Virus record (IMG/VR): IMGVR_UViG_3300028374_000002
Span: 1 to 64,000 of that record
DNA length: 64,000 nucleotides
Direction: 5' to 3' (one strand)
From: a virus
Below are positions 16,368 to 25,882 of this stretch, one piece after another. The notes under the pieces are model-generated. The model made no database searches. It worked only from the letters and a program-made list of their open reading frames with translations, and was not told the DNA's origin. Every line of letters starts with the position of its first letter. Positions within the stretch are counted from its first letter, which is position 1. A program made the position numbers and the translations under genes.

Positions 16368-17249
16368 ATGAAAATAAAGCACAAGGTTTTAAAAGAATTT
16401 CACTATGTTACCCCTAATAAAAAGATAGTAATTCTGAATAAGGGAATTATATTAGATGAATTTGTCTATAAGTTCAAGGATGGGGAAGGGAATATAAAAT
16501 TAGATAGGGATATAATCGATAATAATCCAGATTTTTTTGAAGTTGTAGATTGGAAAGCTGAACTATATACGTATATTAAAGCTAATAAGATACCACAACC
16601 TAAGAGTACTAAGGATAAGTTAGAACCATTTATACAAGAAATGATTCTATCCTCTATGGATGAAAGTAATAGTGGTGTGATTGATAAAGATAAGACAAAA
16701 GAACTAGATGATAGAGAACATGATTTAGATAGAAGAGAAAGAAAAGTAGAGGAGAAAGAAGATGAGGTAGGCAGAAGATTAGAACGCCTTTCTACACGTG
16801 AGCAGTATTATAAGAATGACCTAGATGTGTTAGATAGTAAGGAAGATAAGTTAAGAGAAGATTCTAAATTGTCTAGAGAAAGAGAAATAGAACTAGATAA
16901 TAAAGCTTCTGATTTAAAGAAAAGGGAAAGAGAGATAGATAGAACCAAATTAAAGTCATCAGATTTGGATAAAAAATACAAAGATTTACAGACTAGCATA
17001 GATAAAGATATTGAAGAGGTTTCTATAAAAGAAAGCGACCTAGAAAAAAGATTAAAAGAGATAGAAGAATATGATCAGTCGATTAAGAAAAAAGAGTCGG
17101 TAATTGAGCAAGATATTAGAGATATGGAAATTAAGAGGGATGAGTTAGATGATTATAATTCTAATATAAAAAAGGCAGAAAAAGAAATAGAAGAATGGGA
17201 AAATAAGCACTGGAAGTTAAAAAGAATGAAACAACAGAAGAAGGATTAG
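16368..17249 (+). CDS. Coiled-coil protein (293 aa)
   Basis: Residues 1-85 form a small domain (KHKVLKEFHYVTPNKKIVIL, then NKGIILDEFVYKF) resembling SH3-like or tail-fibre-associated start domains. From about 110 to the end the protein is an almost continuous, highly charged coiled coil (DDREHDLDRRERKVEEKEDE). The family is often listed simply as coil-containing in phages of Bacteroidota. It may be a scaffold or structural protein; no sequence motif decides. It ends upstream of a bidirectional terminator. Confidence 0.65.
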   Translation: MKIKHKVLKEFHYVTPNKKIVILNKGIILDEFVYKFKDGEGNIKLDRDIIDNNPDFFEVVDWKAELYTYIKANKIPQPKSTKDKLEPFIQEMILSSMDESNSGVIDKDKTKELDDREHDLDRRERKVEEKEDEVGRRLERLSTREQYYKNDLDVLDSKEDKLREDSKLSREREIELDNKASDLKKREREIDRTKLKSSDLDKKYKDLQTSIDKDIEEVSIKESDLEKRLKEIEEYDQSIKKKESVIEQDIRDMEIKRDELDDYNSNIKKAEKEIEEWENKHWKLKRMKQQKKD

Positions 17250-17287
17250 AAAGGGATTAAAGGAAAATTATTATATTATATTATATG

Positions 17288-17311
17288 TATATCATGATGT
17301 TGCATGTTTTT
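17288..17311 (+). repeat. 24-bp intergenic repeat, copy 1
   Basis: The core catgatgttgcatg, with flanks, matches 35177-35200 exactly over 24 bases but in opposite orientation. Both copies are intergenic, in the two longest unassigned gaps flanking the 17.4-35 kb block. Possible roles include a regulator site, recombination site or remnant of a small gene. Confidence 0.55.
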
Positions 17312-17388
17312 GGACAATAATAAGTACTTAAAAGATCTATTGTATTCGCCTAATTTAAAAAATACATACCTAACACAGTAATAAATAC

Positions 17389-17422
17389 AAAACCCCACTA
17401 GGATGATTTCTAGTGGGGTTTT
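17389..17422. terminator. Bidirectional intrinsic terminator
   Basis: Perfect 12-bp stem aaaaccccacta/tagtggggtttt with a 10-base loop and T-runs on both strands. It ends the rightward coiled-coil gene and the leftward gene at 17440. Confidence 0.8.
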
Positions 17423-17439
17423 TAGTTATATCTAGTAAG

Positions 17440-17790
17440 TTAAATATACTCGTTATTTATCAAATATGTTCTTATGTCTATTAATCTCTTTATTTCCTTT
17501 TCTAATATATAATATTCCTTAGTACCGTAGTTCATAATTTCTAATACATCACACTGTATTTTTATTTGCTTGTTTAAGGTTGATATGTTAAGTGGTATTT
17601 TTTTACTATTAATCCAATCTTCTTGTATATAAGAAGGCATTTTAGAAACTTCATCAAACTGCTCTTTACTATCTTTTATAGAATAGAAATCTTCTGCTTG
17701 ATTAAATATAGTTACCTCATATATAAGTGTTGAGTACTCACTATCTTCTATGTGTATAGAAGATATTATATTTTCTTTTTTAATAAGCAT
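17440..17790 (-). CDS. Hypothetical protein (116 aa)
   Basis: Unrecognised acidic protein with an alpha/beta N-terminal half (IISSIHIEDSEYSTLIYEVT) and a helical end (EKEIKRLIDIRTYLIN). Its start codon shares a base with the stop of the membrane protein at 17790, so the two are translated together and might interact. Confidence 0.6.
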   Translation of the reverse strand: MLIKKENIISSIHIEDSEYSTLIYEVTIFNQAEDFYSIKDSKEQFDEVSKMPSYIQEDWINSKKIPLNISTLNKQIKIQCDVLEIMNYGTKEYYILEKEIKRLIDIRTYLINNEYI

Positions 17791-18434
17791 TAATTATTAT
17801 TGCTATAATAATTAAGATATTCTTTTTCATCTACACTAAGACTGGTTATTCCCTTTTTACTTATCTTATCTAATATCTCATCAATATCATGTTTATCCCC
17901 ATTGTCTTTAACTATATCTTGCATAGAATCTTGGCTACTAACTGTTTTACGACGCTCATACATTTTAACTATTAAATCTTCAAAGCTATCTAACTTCTCT
18001 CCAAAAGCATTCTCAAAAGTTTTTTTATAGAATAATAAACCAAATACATTTATTGTATTATTTATTTCTTCTTTAAAAAATAATTCTATAATATCTATAG
18101 TTTCACTAACAATAGTCTTGTCAACAATCTGTGTAGTGTATATTATTTCATTATTTTTAACTATTGCCAAGTCCTTCTTATCTATTAGGTAAAGTAACTC
18201 TATATCACCTTCACTTGGTATATTTAGTTTTAAGTAGCAAGTATTCATCGTCCTAGATTTAAACCATGACTTCCCTGTGCTTATCTGAACATAAGATTCT
18301 AAGAATTTTCTTCCAACCTTTTCTTTCTCTTCTCTATTTTTTTTATTAGTCACAGAGTTTACATATTTCACACCAAATAACACACCAAACATTATTCCAA
18401 GTATTGAGCATCCAATTATAATTAACATATCCAT
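17790..18434 (-). CDS. Membrane-anchored protein with ILDKISKKGITSLS tail
   Basis: 214 residues. One N-terminal membrane segment (about 4-27, LIIIGCSILGIMFGVLFGV) followed by a basic stretch (NKKNREEKEKVGRK) indicates the C-terminal domain lies in the cytoplasm. The middle is alpha/beta and unrecognised. The tail DEILDKISKKGITSLSVDEK repeats the motif found at the end of the protein at 15348. It follows the nucleotidyltransferase gene by ten bases. Confidence 0.62.
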   Translation of the reverse strand: MDMLIIIGCSILGIMFGVLFGVKYVNSVTNKKNREEKEKVGRKFLESYVQISTGKSWFKSRTMNTCYLKLNIPSEGDIELLYLIDKKDLAIVKNNEIIYTTQIVDKTIVSETIDIIELFFKEEINNTINVFGLLFYKKTFENAFGEKLDSFEDLIVKMYERRKTVSSQDSMQDIVKDNGDKHDIDEILDKISKKGITSLSVDEKEYLNYYSNNN

Positions 18435-18444
18435 AGTTTATTTA

Positions 18445-19536
18445 TTAAATTCTATAAGCCTCTTTTCTCATTCTTACTAATAATTTATGTATTTCATTCA
18501 TATCTAATGATTTTGGTAGGTCAGAATTCTCAAAAACTTCATTTAATAGTTTAATACTATCCTCACTATCATTTATTAACGTTTCCAAATTGACCTTACC
18601 TTTCCTTATATCGATAAGTTCACTTGCATTTGAACGCCTAACATTGATACCTTTGCCTTGACCAATCTCAATAGCCATCTCTATGAGCCTTTTACAGTGC
18701 ATCATATTCTTACCATCAATCTTTTGACCATGTCCCTTAACATCAACCCACCTAGCCATATTCCTTTCGTCTAACCAAGTCTTATAAGAGTTATAATCTT
18801 TGCAATGCATCTGATATCCCTCTTTATTAAAAACTATATTCTTTAAAGGAACTTCACCCTTTGGTATTGATGATAGTTTTAGTTCGTTAGATACTACCTC
18901 ACCATCACTATTGAATTTAACAATTCCTTCATAACCTTCTCCATAGAATAGATTATAGACACCTTTGGCATTTGGTATGCTAGATACTCCACATTTTGAA
19001 TAGTCAAGGCTTTTGTCCTTAAAATATTTCTTAATTGGTAAAGATTTCCCAAGGTCTAATATTTTAACAAAATCTAAAATATCTTTACGACTTACTCTAT
19101 CAACTTCCCAATTCTGCTTTTTGTCTTGACCCTTAGCTTTCTTAATCTGTTGAATTGCATATCCCCCAAAAGAATTAGCACATGCCTTAGTTATAAAACT
19201 TTCAGCACTATCCAATATTGCATCAAAACTATTATCTTTATAAAGAATACAATCCTTTGGTGTATTCAATAGTTCTAATATATTTGGATTATTAGTTGCT
19301 AGTAATTCTAAAAACCTTTTAATCTCATAAATAACAATATCATTAGACTTATCATTTATCTGTTCAACATACTTATTGCCCAAGATATCATCCATACTTT
19401 GTATAAAAACACCAGCATAATCTACATCAGATGTTTCTATATTAGTACCATAAGCATGAGATCCCCTTATTGTAAGAAGCAAGGGCTTTGCCCCTGGACA
19501 CTTATCAGAAATCATTTTTTTTAATTCTTCAACCAT
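18445..19536 (-). CDS. RlaP-type nucleotidyltransferase (DNA polymerase beta superfamily)
   Basis: 363 residues. The N-terminal nucleotidyltransferase core shows RGSHAYGTNIETSDVDYAG (Gly25-Ser26, Asp38/Asp40), the metal-binding motif of the polymerase-beta superfamily, followed by FIQSMDDILG and VIYEIKRFLELL as in the RlaP/COG3541 group. In that group bacterial members sit near RNA ligases and are predicted RNA-repair nucleotidyltransferases. This window also has an Rnl1-type ligase (46579) and an interrupted tRNA (12671), which fits an RNA-repair role; the substrate is unknown. The long C-terminal region includes a conserved-looking NMMHCKRLIEMA helix. Confidence 0.82.
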   Translation of the reverse strand: MVEELKKMISDKCPGAKPLLLTIRGSHAYGTNIETSDVDYAGVFIQSMDDILGNKYVEQINDKSNDIVIYEIKRFLELLATNNPNILELLNTPKDCILYKDNSFDAILDSAESFITKACANSFGGYAIQQIKKAKGQDKKQNWEVDRVSRKDILDFVKILDLGKSLPIKKYFKDKSLDYSKCGVSSIPNAKGVYNLFYGEGYEGIVKFNSDGEVVSNELKLSSIPKGEVPLKNIVFNKEGYQMHCKDYNSYKTWLDERNMARWVDVKGHGQKIDGKNMMHCKRLIEMAIEIGQGKGINVRRSNASELIDIRKGKVNLETLINDSEDSIKLLNEVFENSDLPKSLDMNEIHKLLVRMRKEAYRI

Positions 19537-19554
19537 AATATTTATCTTTAATAT

Positions 19555-19851
19555 TTATTTTAATAACTTTTTAAGCTTTTCTTCCCTTTGCACTTGTGAA
19601 TAAGTTCTAGTAAAGTTTATTTCATCAATCCCAGCACACCTCTGTATATTGTCAACTATAGATTTACAATGTTCACACTTACATTTAATACTACTCTTAT
19701 ATCCTGGTTCTATGTAGTAAACACTCATATTATCAATAGAAAATCCAACTACAATGAACTCCTTGGTGTGTGAGTTACATCCAAACCTAAAAGTACTAGG
19801 CTTGAATGTGAATAAGTCTCCTAATTGTATTTCATTCATCCCAGTATCCAT
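19555..19851 (-). CDS. Small Cys-containing protein (98 aa)
   Basis: Probable zinc-binding protein with CKCEHCKSI and additional Cys upstream and downstream (RFGCNSH, IQRCAG). The first 45 residues form strands typical of small SH3-like folds (IQLGDLFTFKPSTFRFGC). It ends REEKLKKLLK, the recurrent basic end. Unrecognised family. The start overlaps the small gene at 19832. Confidence 0.55.
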   Translation of the reverse strand: MDTGMNEIQLGDLFTFKPSTFRFGCNSHTKEFIVVGFSIDNMSVYYIEPGYKSSIKCKCEHCKSIVDNIQRCAGIDEINFTRTYSQVQREEKLKKLLK

Positions 19852-19969
19852 TTTCTTTATAGAATTCTGCCGAATCTCTCAACTTGTTTAGATTCTCTTG
19901 TCTAGAAGATTCTTTAATAGTCTGAGACTTCTTGGTCATTTTTAAAATATTCTTGATTAAATAAATCAT
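19832..19969 (-). CDS. Candidate small basic protein (45 aa)
   Basis: Open frame that begins with ATG at 19969 behind a TATATTTG box (19988-19995) and overlaps the start of the next gene by 20 bases. The second half, beginning at an internal ATG at 19939 (MTKKSQTIKESSRQENLNKL), is charged and helical. Position after a promoter box and the overlap support it; no family is recognised. Confidence 0.42.
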   Translation of the reverse strand: MIYLIKNILKMTKKSQTIKESSRQENLNKLRDSAEFYKENGYWDE

Positions 19970-20014
19970 AGCTTATTTATTTTTTCACAAATATAGTAAT
20001 TTTAATCAATATTA

Positions 20015-21361
20015 CTAATTGATTTTAAAATTTCTTTTAAGATTTGTCAAATCAGTAAGGTACATATCCTTGGGTAATGTTTTTTTTATAACATCTATCT
20101 CTTCTTTCTTAACTTTTAAATCTGCTTTAAGTTTATCAAATAATTCCTTAGTTAATGAATATATAGGCATTCTAAGTAAATAATCATATGTATTATCTAT
20201 CTTATCTAATCCAAGCTTCCCAATACTAATTATTATATCACTTTTTTTAACATTATTTACTTTTAACTTATTGTCTAGTATAGCTTTTATAAACTTAGCC
20301 CTATTACTTAATACCTTATATTCCCTTTCTAACTTACTAATTAGATATTCTTTCCTTTTGTCATAGTATTTCAGTCTAAAGTCTACAAAATATTTAACTA
20401 TTTCCTTTGAAGATTCAAATAACTTAAGTTCACCATTTTCATCTAATGTTGAGAATATCTCATGGGATGTTTCTTCTAATTTAAGTAATTTTACTATATT
20501 TTCATCTGTTAATTTTTTTAGTTCACTTCTTTTGAATTTAATAGTATAGTCTACATTATCTTTACAATTATCTTCATAAGAAATTATCTCTTTCTTATCA
20601 CATAATTTGTCCAATAAAATTTCATATTTTTCATAAGTCATAGATATAGGAAGTTCATACACTTTAATTGTAGTTGTGTTAATCCTTTCAAAACATCCCC
20701 TAATGTACCACTTCTTATTATTTTCCTCATCTTGTCTATATGATCCGATAAAATTATTTAAAGCAGGTGGAATTTCTTTTATCCCCTTTCCATTCAACAA
20801 TTTCTGACAAGCTGTTATTATATCAACCATATCTCTGTTGAGAATATTTGAAGCAAATCCTACTGCAATACCCTTAGAACCGTTTATGAGAACAGTTGGT
20901 ACAATGGGTAAAAAATATTCTGGTTCTATTATCTCACCCTCTTCTTCCTTATGTTTTAATAATTCGAAGTCCTTGTATATAAGTCTAAAATTATTAGATA
21001 GTTTAGTACCAATATACCTTGATGCACCTGCTTTTGGTGATCTTAAACTACCAAATTGTCCATCCTCATCTAATAGTGATGCATTGTTTTTGAAATGTTG
21101 TGCTACTGTTATTATTGAATTTTCTAGACTTTGATTTCCATGGTGGTAAAAAGCATCTGATGCTATCTTACCAGCAAGTTGAAATACCTTTAAAGATTTT
21201 TCATTACCAGTTTTCCATATTTGGTTAGATACGTGTAAAATCTTTCTATGGCTAGGTTTGAAGCCGTCTATAACCGAAGGAATAGCTCTATTTTCTATGG
21301 TATACATAGCAAATTCTTTATATTCATCTGATAAAAATTCGGTAATACTCTTCTTTTGCAT
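20015..21361 (-). CDS. 52: Type II DNA topoisomerase, medium subunit (T4 gp52-like)
   Basis: 448 residues, the size of T4 gp52. It is the DNA breakage-reunion subunit equivalent to GyrA/ParC: SVIDGFKPSHRKIL, the AQHF...LLDEDGQFGSLRSP segment, and catalytic Tyr116 in GASRYIGTK, followed by the tower/coiled-coil region rich in Lys and ending in a basic tail. It works with the large ATPase subunit encoded at 24081/27189 to manage supercoiling during phage replication. The two subunits are divergently placed and separated by a homing endonuclease and one unknown gene. Confidence 0.93.
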   Translation of the reverse strand: MQKKSITEFLSDEYKEFAMYTIENRAIPSVIDGFKPSHRKILHVSNQIWKTGNEKSLKVFQLAGKIASDAFYHHGNQSLENSIITVAQHFKNNASLLDEDGQFGSLRSPKAGASRYIGTKLSNNFRLIYKDFELLKHKEEEGEIIEPEYFLPIVPTVLINGSKGIAVGFASNILNRDMVDIITACQKLLNGKGIKEIPPALNNFIGSYRQDEENNKKWYIRGCFERINTTTIKVYELPISMTYEKYEILLDKLCDKKEIISYEDNCKDNVDYTIKFKRSELKKLTDENIVKLLKLEETSHEIFSTLDENGELKLFESSKEIVKYFVDFRLKYYDKRKEYLISKLEREYKVLSNRAKFIKAILDNKLKVNNVKKSDIIISIGKLGLDKIDNTYDYLLRMPIYSLTKELFDKLKADLKVKKEEIDVIKKTLPKDMYLTDLTNLKRNFKIN

Positions 21362-21440
21362 ATTCTTATTTATTTAGTTCTATATATTAATTAGGTAATT
21401 GTTTTATCAAACAAATGCTTAATTGTTTAATATATAGTAT

Positions 21441-23273
21441 ATGATTGTTTCAAGCAGTGTGAAAATAAAAGTTAATCCTAACATAAGAAAATATTATATA
21501 AGCAAAGGGTATAGCTGTGTAAATAACGAGATTATTGATGTAAAAACTATTGACTTATCGCCTGGTTCTAATCTACGAATTGATACAGAATGTGATAATT
21601 GCAAAGCTAAAAGTTCATCCATTTTTAACAAGTATTATAAATATACCAACTCCTTCAAAGATAATTACTATTGTAAAAAATGTAAGAAATGTAATTCCGA
21701 AAAAGCTAAAAAAACTAGGAAGGAAAGATATGGGGATGAGAACTACACTAATATAGAAAAGGGGAGAGAAACCAAGAAGAAGAAATATGGCAATGAGAAT
21801 TATAATAATAGAGAAAAGGCTAAGAAAACCACAAATATTAAGTATGGTGTTAATAATGTATCTGAAATAGATTTTGTTAAACAAAAGAAAATAAAAACAT
21901 CACTAGAAAAGTATGGTGTTAACAATCCATTCCAGTCAAGTATAATAAAAGCTAAGATAGAGAATACTTGTACCATCAAATACGGTACTAAGCACTACTT
22001 AACATCCGATGACTATAAAGCTAAATATGAAACGTACTGTGATTCAATGGGTGTTAAGCATTATTCACAAAGTGATGAATTTAAAGATAAGTTCAAAGAA
22101 ACTTGTTTGGTGAAATGGGGGTTTAGTACTAATCTATTAAATGATGAGATAAAGAATAAGATAAAGAAGACAAATATTGAAAGATATGGTGTTGATCACT
22201 GTATGAAGAATAAGGATATTTCTTTACTAAACTCTAAATCTATGATAGAAAATAGGAGTGATTACTTTGATAGCCTAGGATATACATATTTAAGTTATGA
22301 CTTTGATAAGAAACTATACGAATTAAAAAACAAGGACTGTGGTCATAAGTTTCAAATAAATTATGATTTATTCAGAAGTAGAATCAAGTACAGTAATAAT
22401 AGCTGTCTTAAATGCTATCCTAAAAAAGACTTGGTATCAATAAAAGAAAAAGAAATAGTTAATTGGTTAAAAGAATTTGATATAGAAATTATAGAGAATA
22501 CTAGAAATATCATAAGTCCATTAGAACTAGATATATATTTACCAAAACATAACATAGCTATTGAATTCAACGGTCTTTACTACCATTCTGATAAATTTAA
22601 AAAAAAGAAATATCATATAAATAAGACTGATAGATGTGAAGTAGAAGGTATTGAGTTAATTCATGTATGGGAGGATGATTGGATAAACAATAAAGATATA
22701 ATAAAGTCTATAATATTAAATAGACTAGGATTTATAAAAGATAAAGTATTTGGCAGAAAATGTGAGATAAAAGAAGTTAGTGTAAAAGATAGTAGAAATT
22801 TTCTTGATAGTAATCATATACAAGGATATACTAACTCATCAATTAAGATAGGCTTATATCATAATGAGGATTTGGTAAGTCTTATGACGTTTGGATCTAG
22901 ACGAACGAATAATAAAAAAGAATATGAACTTATTAGATTTTGTAATAAATTAAATCTAAGTGTACTAGGTGGTTCTTCAAAATTGTTCAAACATTTTGTT
23001 AAACACTATAAGACATCAAGAGTAATATCATATTCTGACAAATCTATGTTTAATGGGAATATGTATAAAGTGTTGGGCTTTAAAGATGATGGGAACACAT
23101 CCCTTAATTATTATTGGACAGATTTATCAAAAAGATATCACAGATTTAATTTTAATAAGAAAAAGCTGGTAGAGAAAGGCTATGATGAATCACTTACAGA
23201 AAATGAGATAATGAAAAGCATTGGTTTTTACAAGATCTGGTCATGTGGACAAATTAGATGGATTATTGAGTAG
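21441..23273 (+). CDS. Free-standing homing endonuclease, VSR-like (third paralogue)
   Basis: 610 residues. Cys modules near 50-80 (CDNC, CKKCKKC), an extended array of KYG(V/N)-containing repeats (to about 270), a third Cys pair (CGHKF...CLKCYP), then the nuclease core LELDIYLP, AIEFNGLYYHSD, YHINKTDRC, LIHVWEDDW, and the GNAT/Mom-like end (NHIQGYT, VISYSDKS, YKVLGF). It is more distant from the other two than they are from each other. It sits between the two topoisomerase genes, a common target neighbourhood for phage mobile endonucleases. Confidence 0.8.
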   Translation: MIVSSSVKIKVNPNIRKYYISKGYSCVNNEIIDVKTIDLSPGSNLRIDTECDNCKAKSSSIFNKYYKYTNSFKDNYYCKKCKKCNSEKAKKTRKERYGDENYTNIEKGRETKKKKYGNENYNNREKAKKTTNIKYGVNNVSEIDFVKQKKIKTSLEKYGVNNPFQSSIIKAKIENTCTIKYGTKHYLTSDDYKAKYETYCDSMGVKHYSQSDEFKDKFKETCLVKWGFSTNLLNDEIKNKIKKTNIERYGVDHCMKNKDISLLNSKSMIENRSDYFDSLGYTYLSYDFDKKLYELKNKDCGHKFQINYDLFRSRIKYSNNSCLKCYPKKDLVSIKEKEIVNWLKEFDIEIIENTRNIISPLELDIYLPKHNIAIEFNGLYYHSDKFKKKKYHINKTDRCEVEGIELIHVWEDDWINNKDIIKSIILNRLGFIKDKVFGRKCEIKEVSVKDSRNFLDSNHIQGYTNSSIKIGLYHNEDLVSLMTFGSRRTNNKKEYELIRFCNKLNLSVLGGSSKLFKHFVKHYKTSRVISYSDKSMFNGNMYKVLGFKDDGNTSLNYYWTDLSKRYHRFNFNKKKLVEKGYDESLTENEIMKSIGFYKIWSCGQIRWIIE

Positions 23274-23292
23274 TTTACTTAATATATACTAA

Positions 23293-24009
23293 ATGGTAAT
23301 GATTTCAGACACTAACAAAGAAAAAATTAAAGGTTTCATAACGAAGAATGATTTAGACTTCACTATCGTAGATTTAGAAGATGAGATTTCCAAATTCACA
23401 ATAATATCACAAGATGGTATTAATTTCTTTTTCTACACGTATAATGATAAGTTCATACTTGTTAAATACGATTCAGATAAGGATAAGGCTGGGCAAATAT
23501 ATATAAATACACATGAATATTATGAGTTTAAAACCATGATAGAGATGCTAACACAACTCAAATATTATGATGATAATATACCTAAATCATTTTGGGAAGT
23601 GACATTAAACTCGGCAGAAGTTCCCTTCAACAAAGGAAGTTATACAGATGACTGGCATAAAGAATTTCAAAGAGATGCAGAATATACTAGAATAGATTCT
23701 GATGATTTTAATAACTACGAATATATAGTTTACGAAAATCCATTATATTCACCAAATATAAAATCCCCTCATAACACGCTTTCACAAGTAAGTTATATAA
23801 ACTCTGATGAGCAGTCTATAGTTAAAGTCAACAAGCTATACTATGAAATTCATCCAATATCTTGTGAGCCAGGTAGTGAGGAATACTTGTTTAAACTATT
23901 GGCTAATAATGAAGAAACTTTAAAAGAATTCATAAACTACATTGTCCATAAGAAAAAAGGCTTAACTTTGTTGATAAATGATATTTTCAATAACCTATCT
24001 AAAACATAA
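23293..24009 (+). CDS. Hypothetical protein (238 aa)
   Basis: Unrecognised acidic protein with an alternating strand/helix layout (DFTIVDLEDEISKFTIISQD, then NFFFYTYNDKFILVKY). A second ATG two codons downstream is an equally possible start. An AATATATAC element ends just before the ATG. It lies between the homing endonuclease and the topoisomerase large subunit. Confidence 0.6.
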   Translation: MVMISDTNKEKIKGFITKNDLDFTIVDLEDEISKFTIISQDGINFFFYTYNDKFILVKYDSDKDKAGQIYINTHEYYEFKTMIEMLTQLKYYDDNIPKSFWEVTLNSAEVPFNKGSYTDDWHKEFQRDAEYTRIDSDDFNNYEYIVYENPLYSPNIKSPHNTLSQVSYINSDEQSIVKVNKLYYEIHPISCEPGSEEYLFKLLANNEETLKEFINYIVHKKKGLTLLINDIFNNLSKT

Positions 24010-24080
24010 TATAATATAGGAACTACAATTATAAACAATAGCAGTAGTTATTTATATATATCATTAAAATTATATAATTT

Positions 24081-25823
24081 ATGAGTAAAAAAATAGAAGA
24101 CAAGTACAAAATATTATCACATATTGATCATATCTTATTAAGACCACAAACTTATGTTGGATCAAATAAAATAAGAAATGAGCAAAGGTGGGTTGTTGAT
24201 AAAGATAAAATGACTAAAAGTGAGGTATCATATATCCCATCTTTTATTAAAATATTTGATGAAGTAATTACCAATTCTATTGATGAAAGCAAGAGAAATA
24301 AAAAGTTAAATAGAATTGATGTTTGTGTAGATAAAGATAAAATATCTATCAAGGATAATGGTGGTATACCAGTTGTCAAACATAAGGAGTATAAGATATA
24401 TGTTCCAGAGGTTATATTCGGAAATCTTATGTCTGGTACGAATTATGATGATGCAGAGGAAAGAACAGTAGCTGGAGTTAATGGGTTAGGCTCAAAACTA
24501 ACAAACATATTTTCAACTGAATTTAGTGTATCAACTTGTGATGGTAAGAAGTGCTTCAAACAAAAATTCGAAAATAATATGAGAGTTAAGGGAAAGCCTT
24601 CTGTTAAAAAAGGAATTAAAAAACATACACATATAGAATTTAAGCCTGACCTTGAGAAATTTGGGATGAAAGATATAAACAATGACCATTATAAAATAAT
24701 AGAAAAAAGGGTTTATGATTTAGCAGCATGTAATCCAAAAGTTAAAATATATTTCAATGGAAAGCAAGTGAAAATAGACTCTTTTGAAAATTATATAAGT
24801 CTATATGTGTCAGATTATCTATATGAGTCTAATAAAGGGAATGAGTGGGAGGTTGGTGTTGCTTTGTCAGAAGATGGATTTGAACAAATATCATTTGTGA
24901 ACTCAACTGAAACTTATGATGGTGGTACACATGTTGATTATGTGATGAACCAGATAATCACAGAGTTAAGAGCTTATTTTAATAAAAAGCACAAATTTGA
25001 TGTCAAGCCATCAGAACTTAAGCAACACATGTTATTATTATTAAATTGCACAATAATTAACCCATCTTTTTCTTCACAGACAAAGGAAAAGTTGATAACA
25101 GAGGTCAAAGATTTTGGACAAGAGTTTGTAGTTTCTAAGAAATTGATAAACTCTATTTTAAAATCAGAAATAGTTAACTCAGTACTAGATTGGATAGAAC
25201 AAAAGAAACAAGCTGATGAGAATAAACTACAAAGGAAAGTAAATAAAAACTTATCTAAAATAAAAGTAGAAAAGCTAATTGACTCTAAAGGTAAAGACCG
25301 TATAAAACATTCTCTTGGACTTTATGAGGGGGATTGTTTAAGTGAGGATACCGATATAAGAGTTATTAGAGATGGTGATATAATAGATGTGAAAATAAAA
25401 GATGCAAATGTTGATGATTTAGTCATAACACATAATAATACATTTTCAAGTATTTATTCTATGACTAAAAAAATAAAGAAAAAATCAATAATAAAAACAA
25501 AGGATATAGAATTAGTATCTAGTAAAGAACATGAGTGGTATGTATATGATACAGAATTAAATGAGTTTTATTTCGAAAAAACAATTAATATAGATAAAAA
25601 TAAACACAAATTAGTTAAGAATTACCTAGCATTCATAGAATCATTATTAGTTATTGTATATTCGGATGGTAGTACTATTAAATTAGATTCGGGTGATGTT
25701 ATAGACACAAATGATAATCATAGCTTAGCGGTATATGATAAGATTGAAAATAAGTTCAAAATGTGTAGGGCAATTGATATAGATATTAGTAAACATCTAC
25801 TAGTTAATATTTTCAGATTGTAA
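24081..25823 (+). CDS. 39: Type II topoisomerase large subunit, N-terminal part fused to N-intein
   Basis: 580 residues. Residues 1-418 are the GHKL ATPase, transducer and start of TOPRIM: FDEVITNSIDES, IKDNGGIPV, the GTNYDD and VNGLGSKLTNIFS ATP-lid region, and QTKEKL. The chain reaches the TOPRIM motif EGD (416-418) and then changes to Cys419, the first residue of an intein (CLSEDTDIRV block A; SSKEHEWYV block B). The extein continues with SA in the separate gene at 27189, restoring EGDSA. The intein half is 162 residues, long for a split N-intein, with a second TNDNHSLAVYD segment that also resembles block B. A stop follows at 25821. Confidence 0.9.
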   Translation: MSKKIEDKYKILSHIDHILLRPQTYVGSNKIRNEQRWVVDKDKMTKSEVSYIPSFIKIFDEVITNSIDESKRNKKLNRIDVCVDKDKISIKDNGGIPVVKHKEYKIYVPEVIFGNLMSGTNYDDAEERTVAGVNGLGSKLTNIFSTEFSVSTCDGKKCFKQKFENNMRVKGKPSVKKGIKKHTHIEFKPDLEKFGMKDINNDHYKIIEKRVYDLAACNPKVKIYFNGKQVKIDSFENYISLYVSDYLYESNKGNEWEVGVALSEDGFEQISFVNSTETYDGGTHVDYVMNQIITELRAYFNKKHKFDVKPSELKQHMLLLLNCTIINPSFSSQTKEKLITEVKDFGQEFVVSKKLINSILKSEIVNSVLDWIEQKKQADENKLQRKVNKNLSKIKVEKLIDSKGKDRIKHSLGLYEGDCLSEDTDIRVIRDGDIIDVKIKDANVDDLVITHNNTFSSIYSMTKKIKKKSIIKTKDIELVSSKEHEWYVYDTELNEFYFEKTINIDKNKHKLVKNYLAFIESLLVIVYSDGSTIKLDSGDVIDTNDNHSLAVYDKIENKFKMCRAIDIDISKHLLVNIFRL

Positions 25824-25882
25824 CCCCTTCGAGACTATACACTTCCCTCGAAAAGGCATATTTTAATATTAATATATATAGT

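Noticed and set aside
17294-17320. Leader peptide MMLHVF within the 24-bp repeat
   Set aside because: Too short, no ribosome-binding context and no downstream gene in the right direction at both copies.
25824-25882. Group I intron end suggested by gagactata before the intein endonuclease
   Set aside because: No P3-P8 core sequences can be found; the gap is only 59 bases, with a small hairpin.
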